64,000 nucleotides of DNA from Dallia pectoralis (GCA_029465975.1 CM055743.1:19392720-19456719), one strand, 5' to 3'; shown: positions 34,577-47,312, counted from the stretch's first letter. A program made the numbers and translations. The notes: generated by a model not told the origin, from the letters alone.

Positions 34577-37500
34577 GGTTCTCTCTCTCACGTACACGTC
34601 TCTCTGTATCTGTTCTGTCTCTCATGTACACTCGTCTCTCTTTATCTGTTCTCTCTCTCATGTACTTGTCTCTCTTTATCTGTTCTTTCTCTCATGTACA
34701 CTCGTCTCTCTTTATCTGTTCTCTCTCTCATGTACTCGTCTCTCTTTATCTGTTCTCTCTCTCATGTACTTGTCTCTCTTTATCTGTTCTCTCTCACATG
34801 TACACTCGTCTCTCTTTATCTGTTCTCTCTCACATGTACACTCGTCTCTCTTTATCTGTTCTCTCTCTCATGTACACTCGTGTCTCTTTATCTGTTCTCT
34901 CTCTCATGTACTCGTCTCTCTTTATCTGTTCTCTCTCTCATGTACTCGTCTCTCTTTATCTGTTCTCTCTCACATGTACACTCGTCTCTCTTTATCTGTT
35001 CTCTCTCACATGTACGCTCGTCTCTCTTTATCTGTTCTCTCTCACATGTACACTCGTCTCTCTTTATCTGTTCTCTCTCTCATGTACACTCGTGTCTCTT
35101 TATCTGTTCTCTCTCTCATGTACTCGTCTCTCTTTATCTGTTCTCTCTCTCATGTACTTGTCTCTCTTTATCTGTTCTCTCTCACATGTACACTCGTCTC
35201 TCTTTATCTGTTCTCTCTCTCATGTACTCGTCTCTCTTTATCTGTTCTCTCTCTCATGTACTTGTCTCTCTTTATCTGTTCTCTCTCTCATGTACTTGTC
35301 TCTCTTTATCTGTTCTCTCTCACATGTACGCTTGTCTCTCTTTATCTGTTCTCTCTCTCATGTACTTGTCTCTCTTTATCTGTTCTCTCTCTCATGTAAA
35401 CTTGTCTCTCTTTATCTGTTCTCTCTCTCATGAACGCTTGTCTCTCTTTATCTGTTCTCTCTCACATGTACTCGTCTCTCTTTATCTGTTCTCTCTCTCA
35501 TGTACACTCGTCTCTCTTTATCTGTTCTCTCTCTCATGTACTTGTCTCTCTTTATCTGTTCTCTCTCACATGTACACTCGTCTCTCATTATCTGTTCTCT
35601 CTCACATGTACACTCGTCTCTCTTTATCTGTTCTCTCTCTCATGTACACTCGTGTCTCTTTATCTGTTCTCTCTCTCATGTACTCGTCTCTCTTTATCTG
35701 TTCTCTCTCTCATGTACTCGTCTCTCTTTATCTGTTCTCTCTCTCATGTACTTGTCTCTCTTTATCTGTTCTCTCTCACATGTACACTTGTCTCTCTTTA
35801 TCTGTTCTCTCTCACATGTACACTCGTCTCTCTTTATCTGTTCTCTCTCTCATGTACACTCGTGTCTCTTTATCTGTTCTCTCTCTCATATACTCGTCTC
35901 TCTTTATCTGTTCTCTCTCTCATGTACTTGTCTCTCTTTATCTGTTCTCTCTCACATGTACACTCGTCTCTCTTTATCTGTTCTCTTTCACATGTACACT
36001 CGTCTCTCTTTATCTGTTCTCTCTCTCATGTACACTCGTGTCTCTTTATCTGTTCTCTCTCTCATGTACTCGTCTCTCTTTATCTGTTCTCTCTCTCATG
36101 TACTCGTCTCTCTTTATCTGTTCTCTCTCACATGTACACTCGTCTCTCTTTATCTGTTCTCTCTCACATGTACGCTCGTCTCTCTTTATCTGTTCTCTCT
36201 CACATATACGCTCGTCTCTCTTATCTGTTCTCTCTCTCATGTACTCGTCTCTCTTTATCTGTTCTCTCTCTCATGTACTCGTCTCTCTTTATCTGTTCTC
36301 TCTCTTATGTACGCTTGTCTCTCTTTATCTGTTCTTTCTCTCATGAACGCTTGTCTCTCTTTATCTGTTCTCTCTCACATGTACTCGTCTCTCTTTATCT
36401 GTTCTCTCTCATGTACACTTGTCTCTCTTTATCTGTTCTGTCTCTCATGTACGCTTGTCTCTCTTTATCTGTTCTCTCTCTCATGTACACTTGTCTCTCT
36501 TTATCTGTTCTCTCTCTCATGTACTTGTCTCTCTTTATCTATTCTCTCTCACATGTACGCTTGTCTCTCTTTATCTGTTCTCTCTCTCATGTACACTTGT
36601 CTCTCTTTATCTGTTCTCTCTCTCATGAACGCTTGTCTCTCTTTATCTGTTCTCTCTCACATGTACTCGTCTCTCTTTATCTGTTCTCTCTCTCATGTAC
36701 ACTCGTCTCTCTTTATCTGTTCTCTCTCTCATGTACTTGTCTCTCTTTATCTGTTCTCTCTCACATGTACACTCGTCTCTCTTTATCTGTTCTCTCTCAC
36801 ATGTACACTCGTCTCTCTTTATCTGTTCTCTCTCTCATGTACTCGTCTCTCTTTATCTGTTCTCTCTCTCATGTACTCGTCTCTCTTTATCTGTTCTCTC
36901 TCTCATGTACTCGTCTCTCTTTATCTGTTCTCTCTCACATGTACACTCGTCTCTCTTTATCTGTTCTCTCTCACATGTACGCTCGTCTCTCTTTATCTGT
37001 TCTCTCTCACATATACGCTCGTCTCTCTTTATCTGTTCTCTCTCTCATGTACTCGTCTCTCTTTATCTGTTCTCTCTCTCATGTACTTGTCTCTCTTTAT
37101 CTGTTCTCTCTCTCATGTACTTGTCTCTCTTTATCTGTTCTCTCTCACATGTACACTCGTCTCTCTTTATCTGTTCTCTCTCACATGTACACTCGTCTCT
37201 CTTTATCTGTTCTCTCTCTCATGTACACTCGTGTCTCTTTATCTGTTCTCTCTCTCATGTACTCGTCTCTCTTTATCTGTTCTCTCTCTCATGTACTCGT
37301 CTCTCTTTATCTGTTCTCTCTCACATGTACACTCGTCTCTCTTTATCTGTTCTCTCTCACATGTACGCTCGTCTCTCTTTATCTGTTCTCTCTCACATAT
37401 ACGCTCGTCTCTCTTTATCTGTTCTCTCTCTCATGTACTCGTCTCTCTTTATCTGTTCTCTCTCATGTACTTGTCTCTCTTTATCTGTTCTCTCTCACAT

Positions 37501-40500
37501 GTACACTCGTCTCTCTTTATCTGTTCTCTCTCACATGTACACTCGTCTCTCTTTATCTGTTCTCTCTCTCATGTACACTCGTGTCTCTTTATCTGTTCTC
37601 TCTCTCATGTACTCGTCTCTCTTTATCTGTTCTCTCTCTCATGTACTCGTCTCTCTTTATCTGTTCTCTCTCACATGTACACTCGTCTCTCTTTATCTGT
37701 TCTCTCTCACATGTACGCTCGTCTCTCTTTATCTGTTCTCTCTCACATGTACACTCGTCTCTCTTTATCTGTTCTCTCTCTCATGTACACTCGTGTCTCT
37801 TTATCTGTTCTCTCTCTCATGTACTCGTCTCTCTTTATCTGTTCTCTCTCTCATGTACTTGTCTCTCTTTATCTGTTCTCTCTCACATGTACACTCGTCT
37901 CTCTTTATCTGTTCTCTCTCTCATGTACTCGTCTCTCTTTATCTGTTCTCTCTCTCATGTACTTGTCTCTCTTTATCTGTTCTCTCTCTCATGTACTTGT
38001 CTCTCTTTATCTGTTCTCTCTCACATGTACGCTTGTCTCTCTTTATCTGTTCTCTCTCTCATGTACACTTGTCTCTCTTTATCTGTTCTCTCTCTCATGT
38101 ACTTGTCTCTCTTTATCTGTTCTCTCTCTCATGTAAACTTGTCTCTCTTTATCTGTTCTCTCTCTCATGAACGCTTGTCTCTCTTTATCTGTTCTCTCTC
38201 ACATGTACTCGTCTCTCTTTATCTGTTCTCTCTCTCATGTACACTCGTCTCTCTTTATCTGTTCTCTCTCTCATGTACTTGTCTCTCTTTATCTGTTCTC
38301 TCTCTCATGTACACTCGTCTCTCATTATCTGTTCTCTCTCACATGTACACTCGTCTCTCTTTATCTGTTCTCTCTCTCATGTACACTCGTGTCTCTTTAT
38401 CTGTTCTCTCTCTCATGTACTCGTCTCTCTTTATCTGTTCTCTCTCTCATGTACTCGTCTCTCTTTATCTGTTCTCTCTCTCATGTACTTGTCTCTCTTT
38501 ATCTGTTCTCTCTCACATGTACACTTGTCTCTCTTTATCTGTTCTCTCTCACATGTACACTCGTCTCTCTTTATCTGTTCTCTCTCTCATGTACACTCGT
38601 GTCTCTTTATCTGTTCTCTCTCTCATATACTCGTCTCTCTTTATCTGTTCTCTCTCTCATGTACTTGTCTCTCTTTATCTGTTCTCTCTCACATGTACAC
38701 TCGTCTCTCTTTATCTGTTCTCTTTCACATGTACACTCGTCTCTCTTTATCTGTTCTCTCTCTCATGTACACTCGTGTCTCTTTATCTGTTCTCTCTCTC
38801 ATGTACTCGTCTCTCTTTATCTGTTCTCTCTCATGTACTCGTCTCTCTTTATCTGTTCTCTCTCACATGTACACTCGTCTCTCTTTATCTGTTCTCTCTC
38901 ACATGTACGCTCGTCTCTCTTTATCTGTTCTCTCTCACATATACGCTCGTCTCTCTTATCTGTTCTCTCTCTCATGTACTCGTCTCTCTTTATCTGTTCT
39001 CTCTCTCATGTACTCGTCTCTCTTTATCTGTTCTCTCTCTTATGTACGCTTGTCTCTCTTTATCTGTTCTTTCTCTCATGAACGCTTGTCTCTCTTTATC
39101 TGTTCTCTCTCACATGTACTCGTCTCTCTTTATCTGTTCTCTCTCATGTACACTTGTCTCTCTTTATCTGTTCTGTCTCTCATGTACGCTTGTCTCTCTT
39201 TATCTGTTCTCTCTCTCATGTACACTTGTCTCTCTTTATCTGTTCTCTCTCTCATGTACTCGTCTCTCTTTATCTGTTCTCTCTCTCGTGTACTCGTCTC
39301 TCTTTATCTGTTCTCTCTCTCATGTACTTGTCTCTCTTTATCTGTTCTCTCTCACATGTACACTTGTCTCTCTTTATCTGTTCTCTCTCACATGTACACT
39401 CGTCTCTCTTTATCTGTTCTCTCTCTCATGTACACTCGTGTCTCTTTATCTGTTCTCTCTCTCATGTACTCGTCTCTCTTTATCTGTTCTCTCTCACATG
39501 TACACTCGTCTCTCTTTATCTGTTCTCTCTCACATGTACACTCGTCTCTCTTTATCTGTTCTCTCTCTCATGTACACTCGTGTCTCTTTATCTGTTCTCT
39601 CTCTCATGTACTCGTCTCTCTTTATCTGTTCTCTCTCTCATGTACTCGTCTCTCTTTATCTGTTCTCTCTCACATGTACACTCGTCTCTCTTTATCTGTT
39701 CTCTCTCACATGTACGCTCGTCTCTCTTTATCTGTTCTCTCTCACATATACGCTCGTCTCTCTTTATCTGTTCTCTCTCTCATGTACTCGTCTCTCTTTA
39801 TCTGTTCTCTCTCTCATGTACTTGTCTCTCTTTATCTGTTCTCTCTCACATGTACACTCGTCTCTCTTTATCTGTTCTCTCTCTCATGTACTCGTCTCTC
39901 TTTATCTGTTCTCTCTCACATGTACGCTTGTCTCTCTTTATCTGTTCTCTCTCTCATGTACACTTGTCTCTCTTTATCTGTTCTATCTCTCATGTACTTG
40001 TCTCTCTTTATCTGTTCTCTCTCTCATGTACGCTTGTCTCTCTTTATCTGTTCTCTCTCACATGTACTCGTCTCTCTTTATCTGTTCTCTCTCTCATGTA
40101 CTCGTCTCTCTTTATCTGTTCTCTCTCTCATGTACTTGTCTCTCTTTATCTGTTCTCTCTCACATGTACACTCGTCTCTCTTTATCTGTTCTCTCTCACA
40201 TGTACACTCGTCTCTCTTTATCTGTTCTCTCTCTCATGTACACTCGTGTCTCTTTATCTGTTCTCTCTCTCATGTACTCGTCTCTCTTTATCTGTTCTCT
40301 CTCTCATGTACTCGTCTCTCTTTATCTGTTCTCTCTCACATGTACACTCGTCTCTCTTTATCTGTTCTCTCTCACATGTACACTCGTCTCTCTTTATCTG
40401 TTCTCTCTCACATGTACGCTCGTCTCTCTTTATCTGTTCTCTCTCACATATACGCTCGTCTCTCTTTATCTGTTCTCTCTCTCATGTACTCGTCTCTCTT

Positions 40501-41488
40501 TATCTGTTCTCTCTCTCATGTACACTTGTCTCTCTTTATCTGTTCTATCTCTCATGTACTTGTCTCTCTTTATCTGTTCTCTCTCTCATGTAAACTTGTC
40601 TCTCTTTATCTGTTCTCTCTCTCATGAACGCTTGTCTCTCTTTATCTGTTCTCTCTCACATGTACTCGTCTCTCTTTATCTGTTCTCTCTCTCATGTACT
40701 CGTCTCTCTTTATCTGTTCTCTCTCTCATGTACTTGTCTCTCTTTATCTGTTCTCTCTCACATGTACACTCGTCTCTCTTTATCTGTTCTCTCTCACATG
40801 TACACTCGTCTCTCTTTATCTGTTCTCTCTCTCATGTACTCGTCTCTCTTTTATCTGTTCTCTCTCTCATGTACTCGTCTCTCTTTATCTGTTCTCTCTC
40901 ACATGTACACTCGTCTCTCTTTATCTGTTCTCTCTCACATGTACACTCGTCTCTCTTTATCTGTTCTCTCTCACATGTACGCTCGTCTCTCTTTATCTGT
41001 TCTCTCTCACATATACGCTCGTCTCTCTTTATCTGTTCTCTCTCTCATGTACTCGTCTCTCTTTATCTGTTCTCTCTCTCATGTACACTCGTCTCTCTTT
41101 ATCTGTTCTCTCTCACATGTACTCGTCTCTCTTTATCTGTTCTCTCTCTCATGTACACTCGTCTCTTTATCTGTTCTCTCTCTCATGTACACTCGTCTCT
41201 TTATCTGTTCTCTCTCTCATGTACACTTGTCTCTCTTTATCTGTTCTCTCTCACATGTACTCGTCTCTCTTTATCTATTCTCTCTCTCATGTACTCGTCT
41301 CTCTTTATCTGTTCTCTCTCTCATGTACTCGTCTCTCTTTATCTGTTCTCTCTCTCATGTACTCGTCTCTCTTTATCTGTTCTCTCTCTCATGTACACTC
41401 GTCTCTCTTTATCTGTTCTCTCTCTCATGTACACTCGTCTCTCTTTATCTGTTCTCTCTCTCATGTACTCGTCTCTCTTTATCTGTTT
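34577..41488 (+). repeat. 34-36-bp pyrimidine-rich minisatellite, about 200 copies, 6.9 kb
   Basis: The unit contains CTCTCTCATGTACACTCGTC and TCTCTTTATCTGTT. The principal variants drop AC (TGTACTCGTC), swap CTCTCAT for CTCACAT, or change CTCG to CTTG or GCTCG. Internal segmental duplication is clear: rare variants occur at matching offsets of about 2735-2737 bp (35.4-36.6 kb versus 38.1-39.3 kb), and another copy of one marker lies near 40.59 kb. The longest open frame (35430-41498) is a by-product of a unit lacking stops. The sense strand is about two-thirds pyrimidine, rich in CUCUCU and UCUUU, both known PTB binding words. Confidence 0.97.
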
Positions 41489-41757
41489 AAATGCATAACG
41501 ATGTGTAGACATCCTCTATTCATCCACTTGGGCTCAGCCCCCCCCCCCCCCCCGCTGTTCTCACTCTCTTACCCTAAAAGTGAGAACTTTTTCAAGGGCA
41601 AAGCGAGCTGAGCGAGGGGGGCCATCTGACTCTCTCGCGGTCCCGCCCGGCCGCCCGGCCGCCATTGGCTCACACTGTCATGGTGCTCTAATTACGCTTC
41701 AATCATCCGAAGGACTGCGGTGTGCCGTTAATTATTTCACAGAGCAATGTTAAGACA
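41489..41757. other. GC-rich unique island
   Basis: Apart from the C-run, 41600-41757 is CpG-containing (CCCGCCCGGCCGCC repeated) and has CCATTGGCTC, an inverted CCAAT box, next to CTAATTACGC. It could be a regulatory element; no start site can be shown. Confidence 0.4.
41538..41553. repeat. C homopolymer, 16 bases
   Basis: Uninterrupted C run just after the large array. Confidence 0.9.
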
Positions 41758-41817
41758 GGCAGAGAGAGAGAGAGAGTGTCAGAGAGAGAGAGAGGGAGAG
41801 AGAGAGAGGTAGAAAGG

Positions 41818-41903
<86 letters not shown>

Positions 41904-42026
41904 GAGAGAGAGAAGGGAGGGAGAGAGAGAGAGAGAGGGAGAGAGAGAGAGAGGTAGAGAGAGAGAGAGAGAGAAGGAGAGGGAGGGAGAGAGAGAGGTA
42001 GAGAGAGAGAGAGAGAGGGAGGGAGG

Positions 42027-42067
<41 letters not shown>

Positions 42068-42175
42068 GTAGAAATGGAGGGAGAGAGGGAGCGAGGGAGG
42101 GAGCGAGGGAGGGAGGGAGGGAGGGAGAGAGAGAGAGAAAGGGAGAGAGAGAGAGAGGAGGAGAGAGAGAATGAG
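41758..42175. repeat. GA microsatellite with GGGA blocks
   Basis: About 420 bp of AGAGAG interspersed with GGGAGG and GGTAGA. A homopurine plus strand of this length can form triplex (H-DNA). Confidence 0.95.
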
Positions 42176-42486
42176 GGAGGGGCGCATAAAGATAGAGGGA
42201 GGGGCGCATAAAGATAGAGGGAGGGGCGCATAAAGATAGAGGGAGGGGCGCATAAAGATAGAGGGAGGGGCGCATAAAGATAGAGGGAGGAGCGCATAAA
42301 GATAGAGGGAGGGGCGCATAAAGATAGAGGGAGGGGCGCATAAAGATAGAGTGAGGGGCGCATAAAGATAGAGGGAGGGGCGCATAAAGATAGAGCGAGG
42401 GGCGCATAAAGATAGAGGGAGGGGCGCATAAAGATAGAGTGAGGGGCGCATAAAGATAGAGTGAGGGGCGCATAAAGATAGAGGGA
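42176..42486. repeat. 22-bp minisatellite, 14 copies
   Basis: The unit is GGGGCGCATAAAGATAGAGG plus GA, with GAGTGA and GAGCGA variants. It arises directly out of the GA tract. Confidence 0.96.
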
Positions 42487-43791
42487 TGGAATATTGTTGC
42501 CAGTTTGTTGTGACTACAGTGCTTATTTCTGCTTTTATATGAGCTTGCCTGTAATTTACACTGAGCTCAATAAAGTCCACAAAAGACAGTAATACTGTAA
42601 TTAAAGGTGAATTGGGGCTTTATTCTCTGTATAAGCTAGCTTTCTTTTGTGGCCCTGCGCTCAAATTGGTCCGTTTCAAAAGATTCGAAGGCCTACTGTC
42701 TCGATTCAGCCATTGTTTTGCTTTGAAGCAAATATAAATAGATATGGCTATTCAGATTGAATAATGGCCACACTGTGCACTTATTTGAATCTCTCTGATG
42801 TGGCAATTCGCGCCCAACCGTTCCCTGTCTCTATCAATTGATCTGCCTCGATTACCTGAGAGAGACTTTTCAAAGGAACCTTATTCCATTATAACAGATG
42901 GATAACAAGGTGAAGCTGTGGTTTGCATTAGTTTATCTATTTGACCGGAGAAAGGGGACAGTACTGCCTTGAACTTACTTATATATCATCCACACATCTA
43001 GTTTAATACAAGAATTGTGATAACAGTTTTATCTACTCTGAAATCGGTTTGTGTCACTGTTTGTGGGTTTAACCAATGTACTTACGAATTTCCTTATTTT
43101 ACAGTCATATTATTGAAAAATTATTATAGAAAAATTATATACAGCCTCTCGGTATCAGTTAGTATTACTTTGGCAAATTAAACAAGTATATGATATAATC
43201 GTAATGCTGGGTCTTCAGTACTGTGGACACCAGCCAGTTTGCATATTACAGACATTTTAAAGGAGGTTTTATATTCGGGTTGGGATATTTGTAGGGCTGT
43301 TTCCCTGGACTGTTATCCTTCACATGGAATGAGGCAGCCATTTTCCCTTACATCCTGGAAACTGTGAACTGCAAGTTTTCCTCTCTGATCCAGCAGGAAA
43401 ACCCCAAACCAGTGGCAACCTAAACCCATGTGGTGATGTAATAGTTATTTAAATCTAGGAGACTCCAAATGACATTGAATGACGGACATGTCCCTGCTCT
43501 TATTCTGCCAGTAAAGAAACCCTATTTTCACATTTAAAGTAGCCCGCGCACACACACGCACGCACACGCACACACACACACACACACACCTGCTGTCTTT
43601 AAGTCACTGTAAATGTAACATGATGTAACACAAGGGCATTTTCAGGGCTCAGAGCCTTCTGTCTTTGGTACTTGTTTACCTCTTCGTCGCACTGTGACAG
43701 CCTCTCGATGTAACGCTAATTTAATGCTAATTTAAGTGTTCTGGCTTATTTTCTGATTTCTGCTGGCTACCTTAACCTCTACTTTGCTACG
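42487..43791. other. Unique 1.3-kb island, candidate noncoding element
   Basis: Includes AT-rich and balanced parts. The 42690-42870 interval (CAGCCATTGTTTTGC, AATATAAATAGATATGG, CTCGATTACCTGAG) is a candidate enhancer-like block. CATTGTTTTG resembles a SOX site. A short CA tract lies at 43551-43589. No coding exon recognised. Confidence 0.4.
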
Positions 43792-45553
43792 TACAATAGA
43801 CACATGGCCCAGGAGTACAGACTGGTACTATAGACACATGGTCCAGGAGTACAGACTGCCTACTATAGACACAGGGTCCAGGAGTACAGACTGCCTACTA
43901 TAGACACAGGGTCCAGGAGTAGACTGCCTACTATAGACACAGGGTCCAGGAGAAGACTGCCTACTATAGACACAGGGTCCAGGAGTACAGACTGCCTACT
44001 ATAGACACATGGTCCAGGAGTACAGACTGCTACTATAGACACATGGTCCAGGAGTACAGACTGCCTACTATAGACACAGGGTCCAGGAGTACAGACTGCC
44101 TACTATAGACACATGGTCCAGGAGTACAGACTGCCTACTATAGACACAGGGTCCAGGAGTACAGACTGCTATTATAGACACAGGGTCCAGGAGTACAGAC
44201 TGCCTACTATAGACACATGGTCCAGGAGTACAGACTGCTATTATAGACACAGGGTCCAGGAGTACAGACTGCTACTATAGACACATGGTCCAGGAGTACA
44301 GACTGCTACTATAGACACATGGTCCAGGAGTACAGACTGCCTACTATAGACAGGGTCCAGGAGTACAGACTGCCAACTATAGACACAGGGTCCAGGAGTA
44401 CAGACTGATACTATAGACACATGGTCCAGGAGTACAGACTGCCTACTATAGATACATGGTCCAGGAGTACAGACTGCCTACTATAGACACAGGGTCCAGG
44501 AGTACAGACTGCCTACTATAGACACAGGGTCCAGGAGTACAGACTGCCTACTATAGACACAGGGTCCAGGAGTACAGACTGCTATTATAGACACAGGGTC
44601 CAGGAGTACAGACTGCCTACTATAGACACATGGTCCAGGAGTACAGACTGCCTACTATAGACACAGGGTCCAGGAGTACAGACTGCTACTATAGACACAT
44701 GGTCCAGGAGTACAGACTGCTACTATAGACACAGGGTCCAGGAGTACAGACTGCTACTATAGACACAGGGTCCAGGAGTACAGACTGCTACTATAGACAC
44801 ATGGTCCAAGAGTACAGACTGCCTACTACAGACACATGGTCCAGGAGTACAGACTGCTATTATAGACACAGGGTCCAGGAGTACAGACTGCCTACTATAG
44901 ACACATGGTCCAGGAGTACAGACTGCCTACTATAGACACAGGGTCCAGGAGTACAGACTGCCTACTATCGACACAGGGTCCAGGAGTACAGACTGCTATT
45001 ATAGACACAGGGTCCAGGAGTACAGACTGCCTACTATAGACACAGGGTCCAGGAGTACAGACTGCCTACTATCGACACAGGGTCCAGGAGTACAGACTGC
45101 TATTATAGACACAGGGTCCAGGAGTACAGACTGCCTACTATAGACACATGGTCCAGGAGTACAGACTGCTACTATAGATACATGGTCCAGGAGTACAGAC
45201 TGCCTACTATAGACACATGGTCCAGGAGTACAGACTGCCTACTATAGACACAGGGTCCAGGAGTACAGACTGCCTACTATAGACACAGGGTCCAGGAGTA
45301 CAGACTGCCTACTATAGACACATGGTCCAGGAGTACAGACTGCCTACTATAGACACATGGTCCAGGAGTACAGACTGCCTACTATAGACACAGGGTCCAG
45401 GAGTACAGACTGCTACTATAGACACATGGTCCAGGAGTACAGACTGCCTACTATAGACACATGGTCCAGGAGTACAGACTGCCTACTATAGACACAGGGT
45501 CCAGGAGTACAGACTGCCTACTATAGACACAGGGTCCAGGAGTACAGACTGCT
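43792..45553. repeat. 35-bp minisatellite, about 50 copies
   Basis: The unit contains TACTATAGACACAGGGTCC and AGGAGTACAGACTGCC. Variants are ACATGG for ACAGGG, CTGCTACT or CTGCTATT (one or two bases shorter) and a few ATCGAC. The variant types are interspersed in repeated blocks (for example near 44940-45120), implying block duplication. Confidence 0.97.
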
Positions 45554-45689
45554 ACTCTGTCAGGTTCATCGTAAACATTCTGACTGACTGGCTGGTTGCC
45601 TGTAAGCCTCATCACTGTCTGTGTCTGTATGTTTGGCCATCTGTCCCCCCACCACCTCTCCCCCTCTCGTTCCCGTTTCCTCTCCACAG

Positions 45690-45766
45690 GACCCTAATGA
45701 ATTGGGCAGCCATGCCATGTTAAATTACCCTGACACTTTCCATTTCCAGTGCCTTCCATCATATTG
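45690..45766 (+). other. Candidate cryptic exon (pseudo-exon), 77 nt
   Basis: A long pyrimidine tract (45643-45687, ending TTTCCTCTCCACAG) creates an excellent acceptor with AG at 45688-45689. A fair donor, TTG/GTGAGG, follows at 45767. Read in the phase left by the upstream exon it has no stop (DPNELGSHAMLNYPDTFHFQ and on) but is 77 nt long, so inclusion would shift the frame of downstream rbms3 exons. The peptide does not resemble the expected next RBMS exon. Splice use is inference only. Confidence 0.3.
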
Positions 45767-45842
45767 GTGAGGGGTAGAGCTGTGAGGCTTTGATAGCAAG
45801 CAGCACTGAGCCAGAACTCTGGCCATGTCAAAGGGCTCAGGA

Positions 45843-46318
45843 ATCAGCCAGGGCCAATGATAGAGCCGGAACCCGGGCCGTGGCCAATGATAGAGCCGGA
45901 ACCCGGGCCGTGGCCAATGACAGAGCCGGAACCCGGGCCTTGGCCAATGACAGAGCCGGAACCCGGTCCGTGGCCAATGACAGAGCCGGAACCCGGGCCG
46001 TGGCCAATGATAGAGCCGGAACCCGGGCCGTGGCCAATGATAGAGCCGGAACTCGGGCCGTGACCAATGATAGAGCCGGAACTCGGGCCGTGGCCAATGA
46101 TAGAGCCGGAACCCGGGCCGTGGCCAATGATAGCGCCGGAACTCGGGCCGTGGCCAATGATAGAGCCGGAACCCGGGCCGTGGCCAATGATAGAGCCGGA
46201 ACCCGGGCCGTGGCCAATGATAGAGCCGGAACCCGGGCCGTGGCCAATGATAGAGCTGGAACCCGGGCCGTGGCCAATGACAGAGCCGGAACCCGGTCCG
46301 TGGCCAATGATAGAGCTG
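45843..46318. repeat. 30-bp CCAAT-box minisatellite, 16 copies
   Basis: The unit contains GATAGAGCCGGAACCCGGGC and CGTGGCCAAT. Every unit holds GGCCAATGA, a good match to the NF-Y CCAAT box core, and three CpGs with CCCGGG. It begins about 80 bp after the candidate cryptic exon. Variants are single-base (AACTCGG, GACAGAG). Confidence 0.97.
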
Positions 46319-46672
46319 TGACATTCGTGTCTCCAAACTCAGCTAATGAGCGAGAGAAAAGTGACTGGAGCAGTGGACTCTGGCTTTCCAGCTTAAGCAC
46401 TCAGATATTCTTACATTCTAGTGTGTGTGTGTGAGTGTGCGCGTGCTCTCAATTTCTGCTAGGAATTTCTAGATTCTAGAGACAGTGGGCAAAAGGTCAA
46501 AAAGAAGGAAGAAAAAACATGAGATCCTCAAAATGAAATTAGCCGCCAAATTGTTTTGCCTTGCTGCTCTTCAAAGTCAAGGTTGTCCTGGAGACCAGAC
46601 ACACCCAGCAGCTGTCCTAATGACCTTCTGTCCCAGCAGACGCGCCTTTACTGACTGCTTGTTATTGAGAAG
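46319..46672. other. Unique intronic sequence
   Basis: Short GT tract at about 46421-46440; nothing else recognised. Confidence 0.55.
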
Positions 46673-46719
46673 AGGAGGTGTGTGTGTGTGTGTGTCTATG
46701 TGTGTGTGTGTGTGTGTGT
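46673..46719. repeat. GT microsatellite, left part
   Basis: GT run interrupted by one CTATG. It is the left half of a microsatellite that continues at 48610. Confidence 0.9.
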
Positions 46720-47312
46720 CAGAGCTGTGCTCGAGACCACCTAAAGCGAGACCGAGACGAGACCGAGACCGAAGGGGGCCGAGACCGAGACGAGACCAAG
46801 ACCGAAGGGGGCCGAGACCGAGACGAGACCGAGACCGAAGGTGGCCGAGACCGAGACGAGACCGATACCAAAGGGGGCCGAGACCGAGACCAGTCATATC
46901 AACACTAAATAATATGACATGTTTTTGGTCCAATGACCAATGTAAAAAAAACACTTGACCAACAGCATCAGATCATCTACTGTGTTGTCATCCTGAATTA
47001 AATGAATTTTATTAAAAGAGTATCTAGGCCTATTTATTGTCTTATGTAAACATAAAATACGAAAATAAAACCATGATTTTAAAATGCACAGGCTATGATA
47101 TTAAAATTTCTAAAAATCGAATAAATGAAAATCCATCAAACTGTATGTCCTATGTTGATGTAGTAAATGCTAACACATTTTAGATCACAAGCGACTTGCA
47201 ATCAAATGATTTGCGCATGATTGGCCGATAAACAAATCTATTTATAATTATTTATCCGTCCACAGGCATGCAGCTTCAGTTGTTTGTCTGCTTGAGCAGG
47301 ACACGCAAACGA

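Noticed and set aside
34577..41488. A long noncoding RNA gene of its own
   Set aside because: No promoter, polyadenylation signal or splice structure was seen for an independent transcript; it is simply part of the rbms3 intron.
35430..41498. A 2022-codon open frame, which would be the largest protein in the window
   Set aside because: It is a translation of the 34-36-bp pyrimidine array. Several overlapping plus frames are open in the same way because the unit has no stop, and the product (SLSVLSLMYS-type repeats) has no domain, no start context and no splice structure.
45690..45766. The next coding exon of rbms3 (start of RRM2 linker)
   Set aside because: The splice sites are good, but the residues (DPNELGSH...) do not match the expected QQEQDPTNLYISNLP and the length breaks the frame. 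Kept only as a pseudo-exon candidate.
46485..46958. Host protein of 157 codons rich in RRDRD-type charged repeats
   Set aside because: The frame crosses the GT tract and the 33-bp GAGACC subterminal repeats of the hAT-like element; charged repeats come from the repeat itself.
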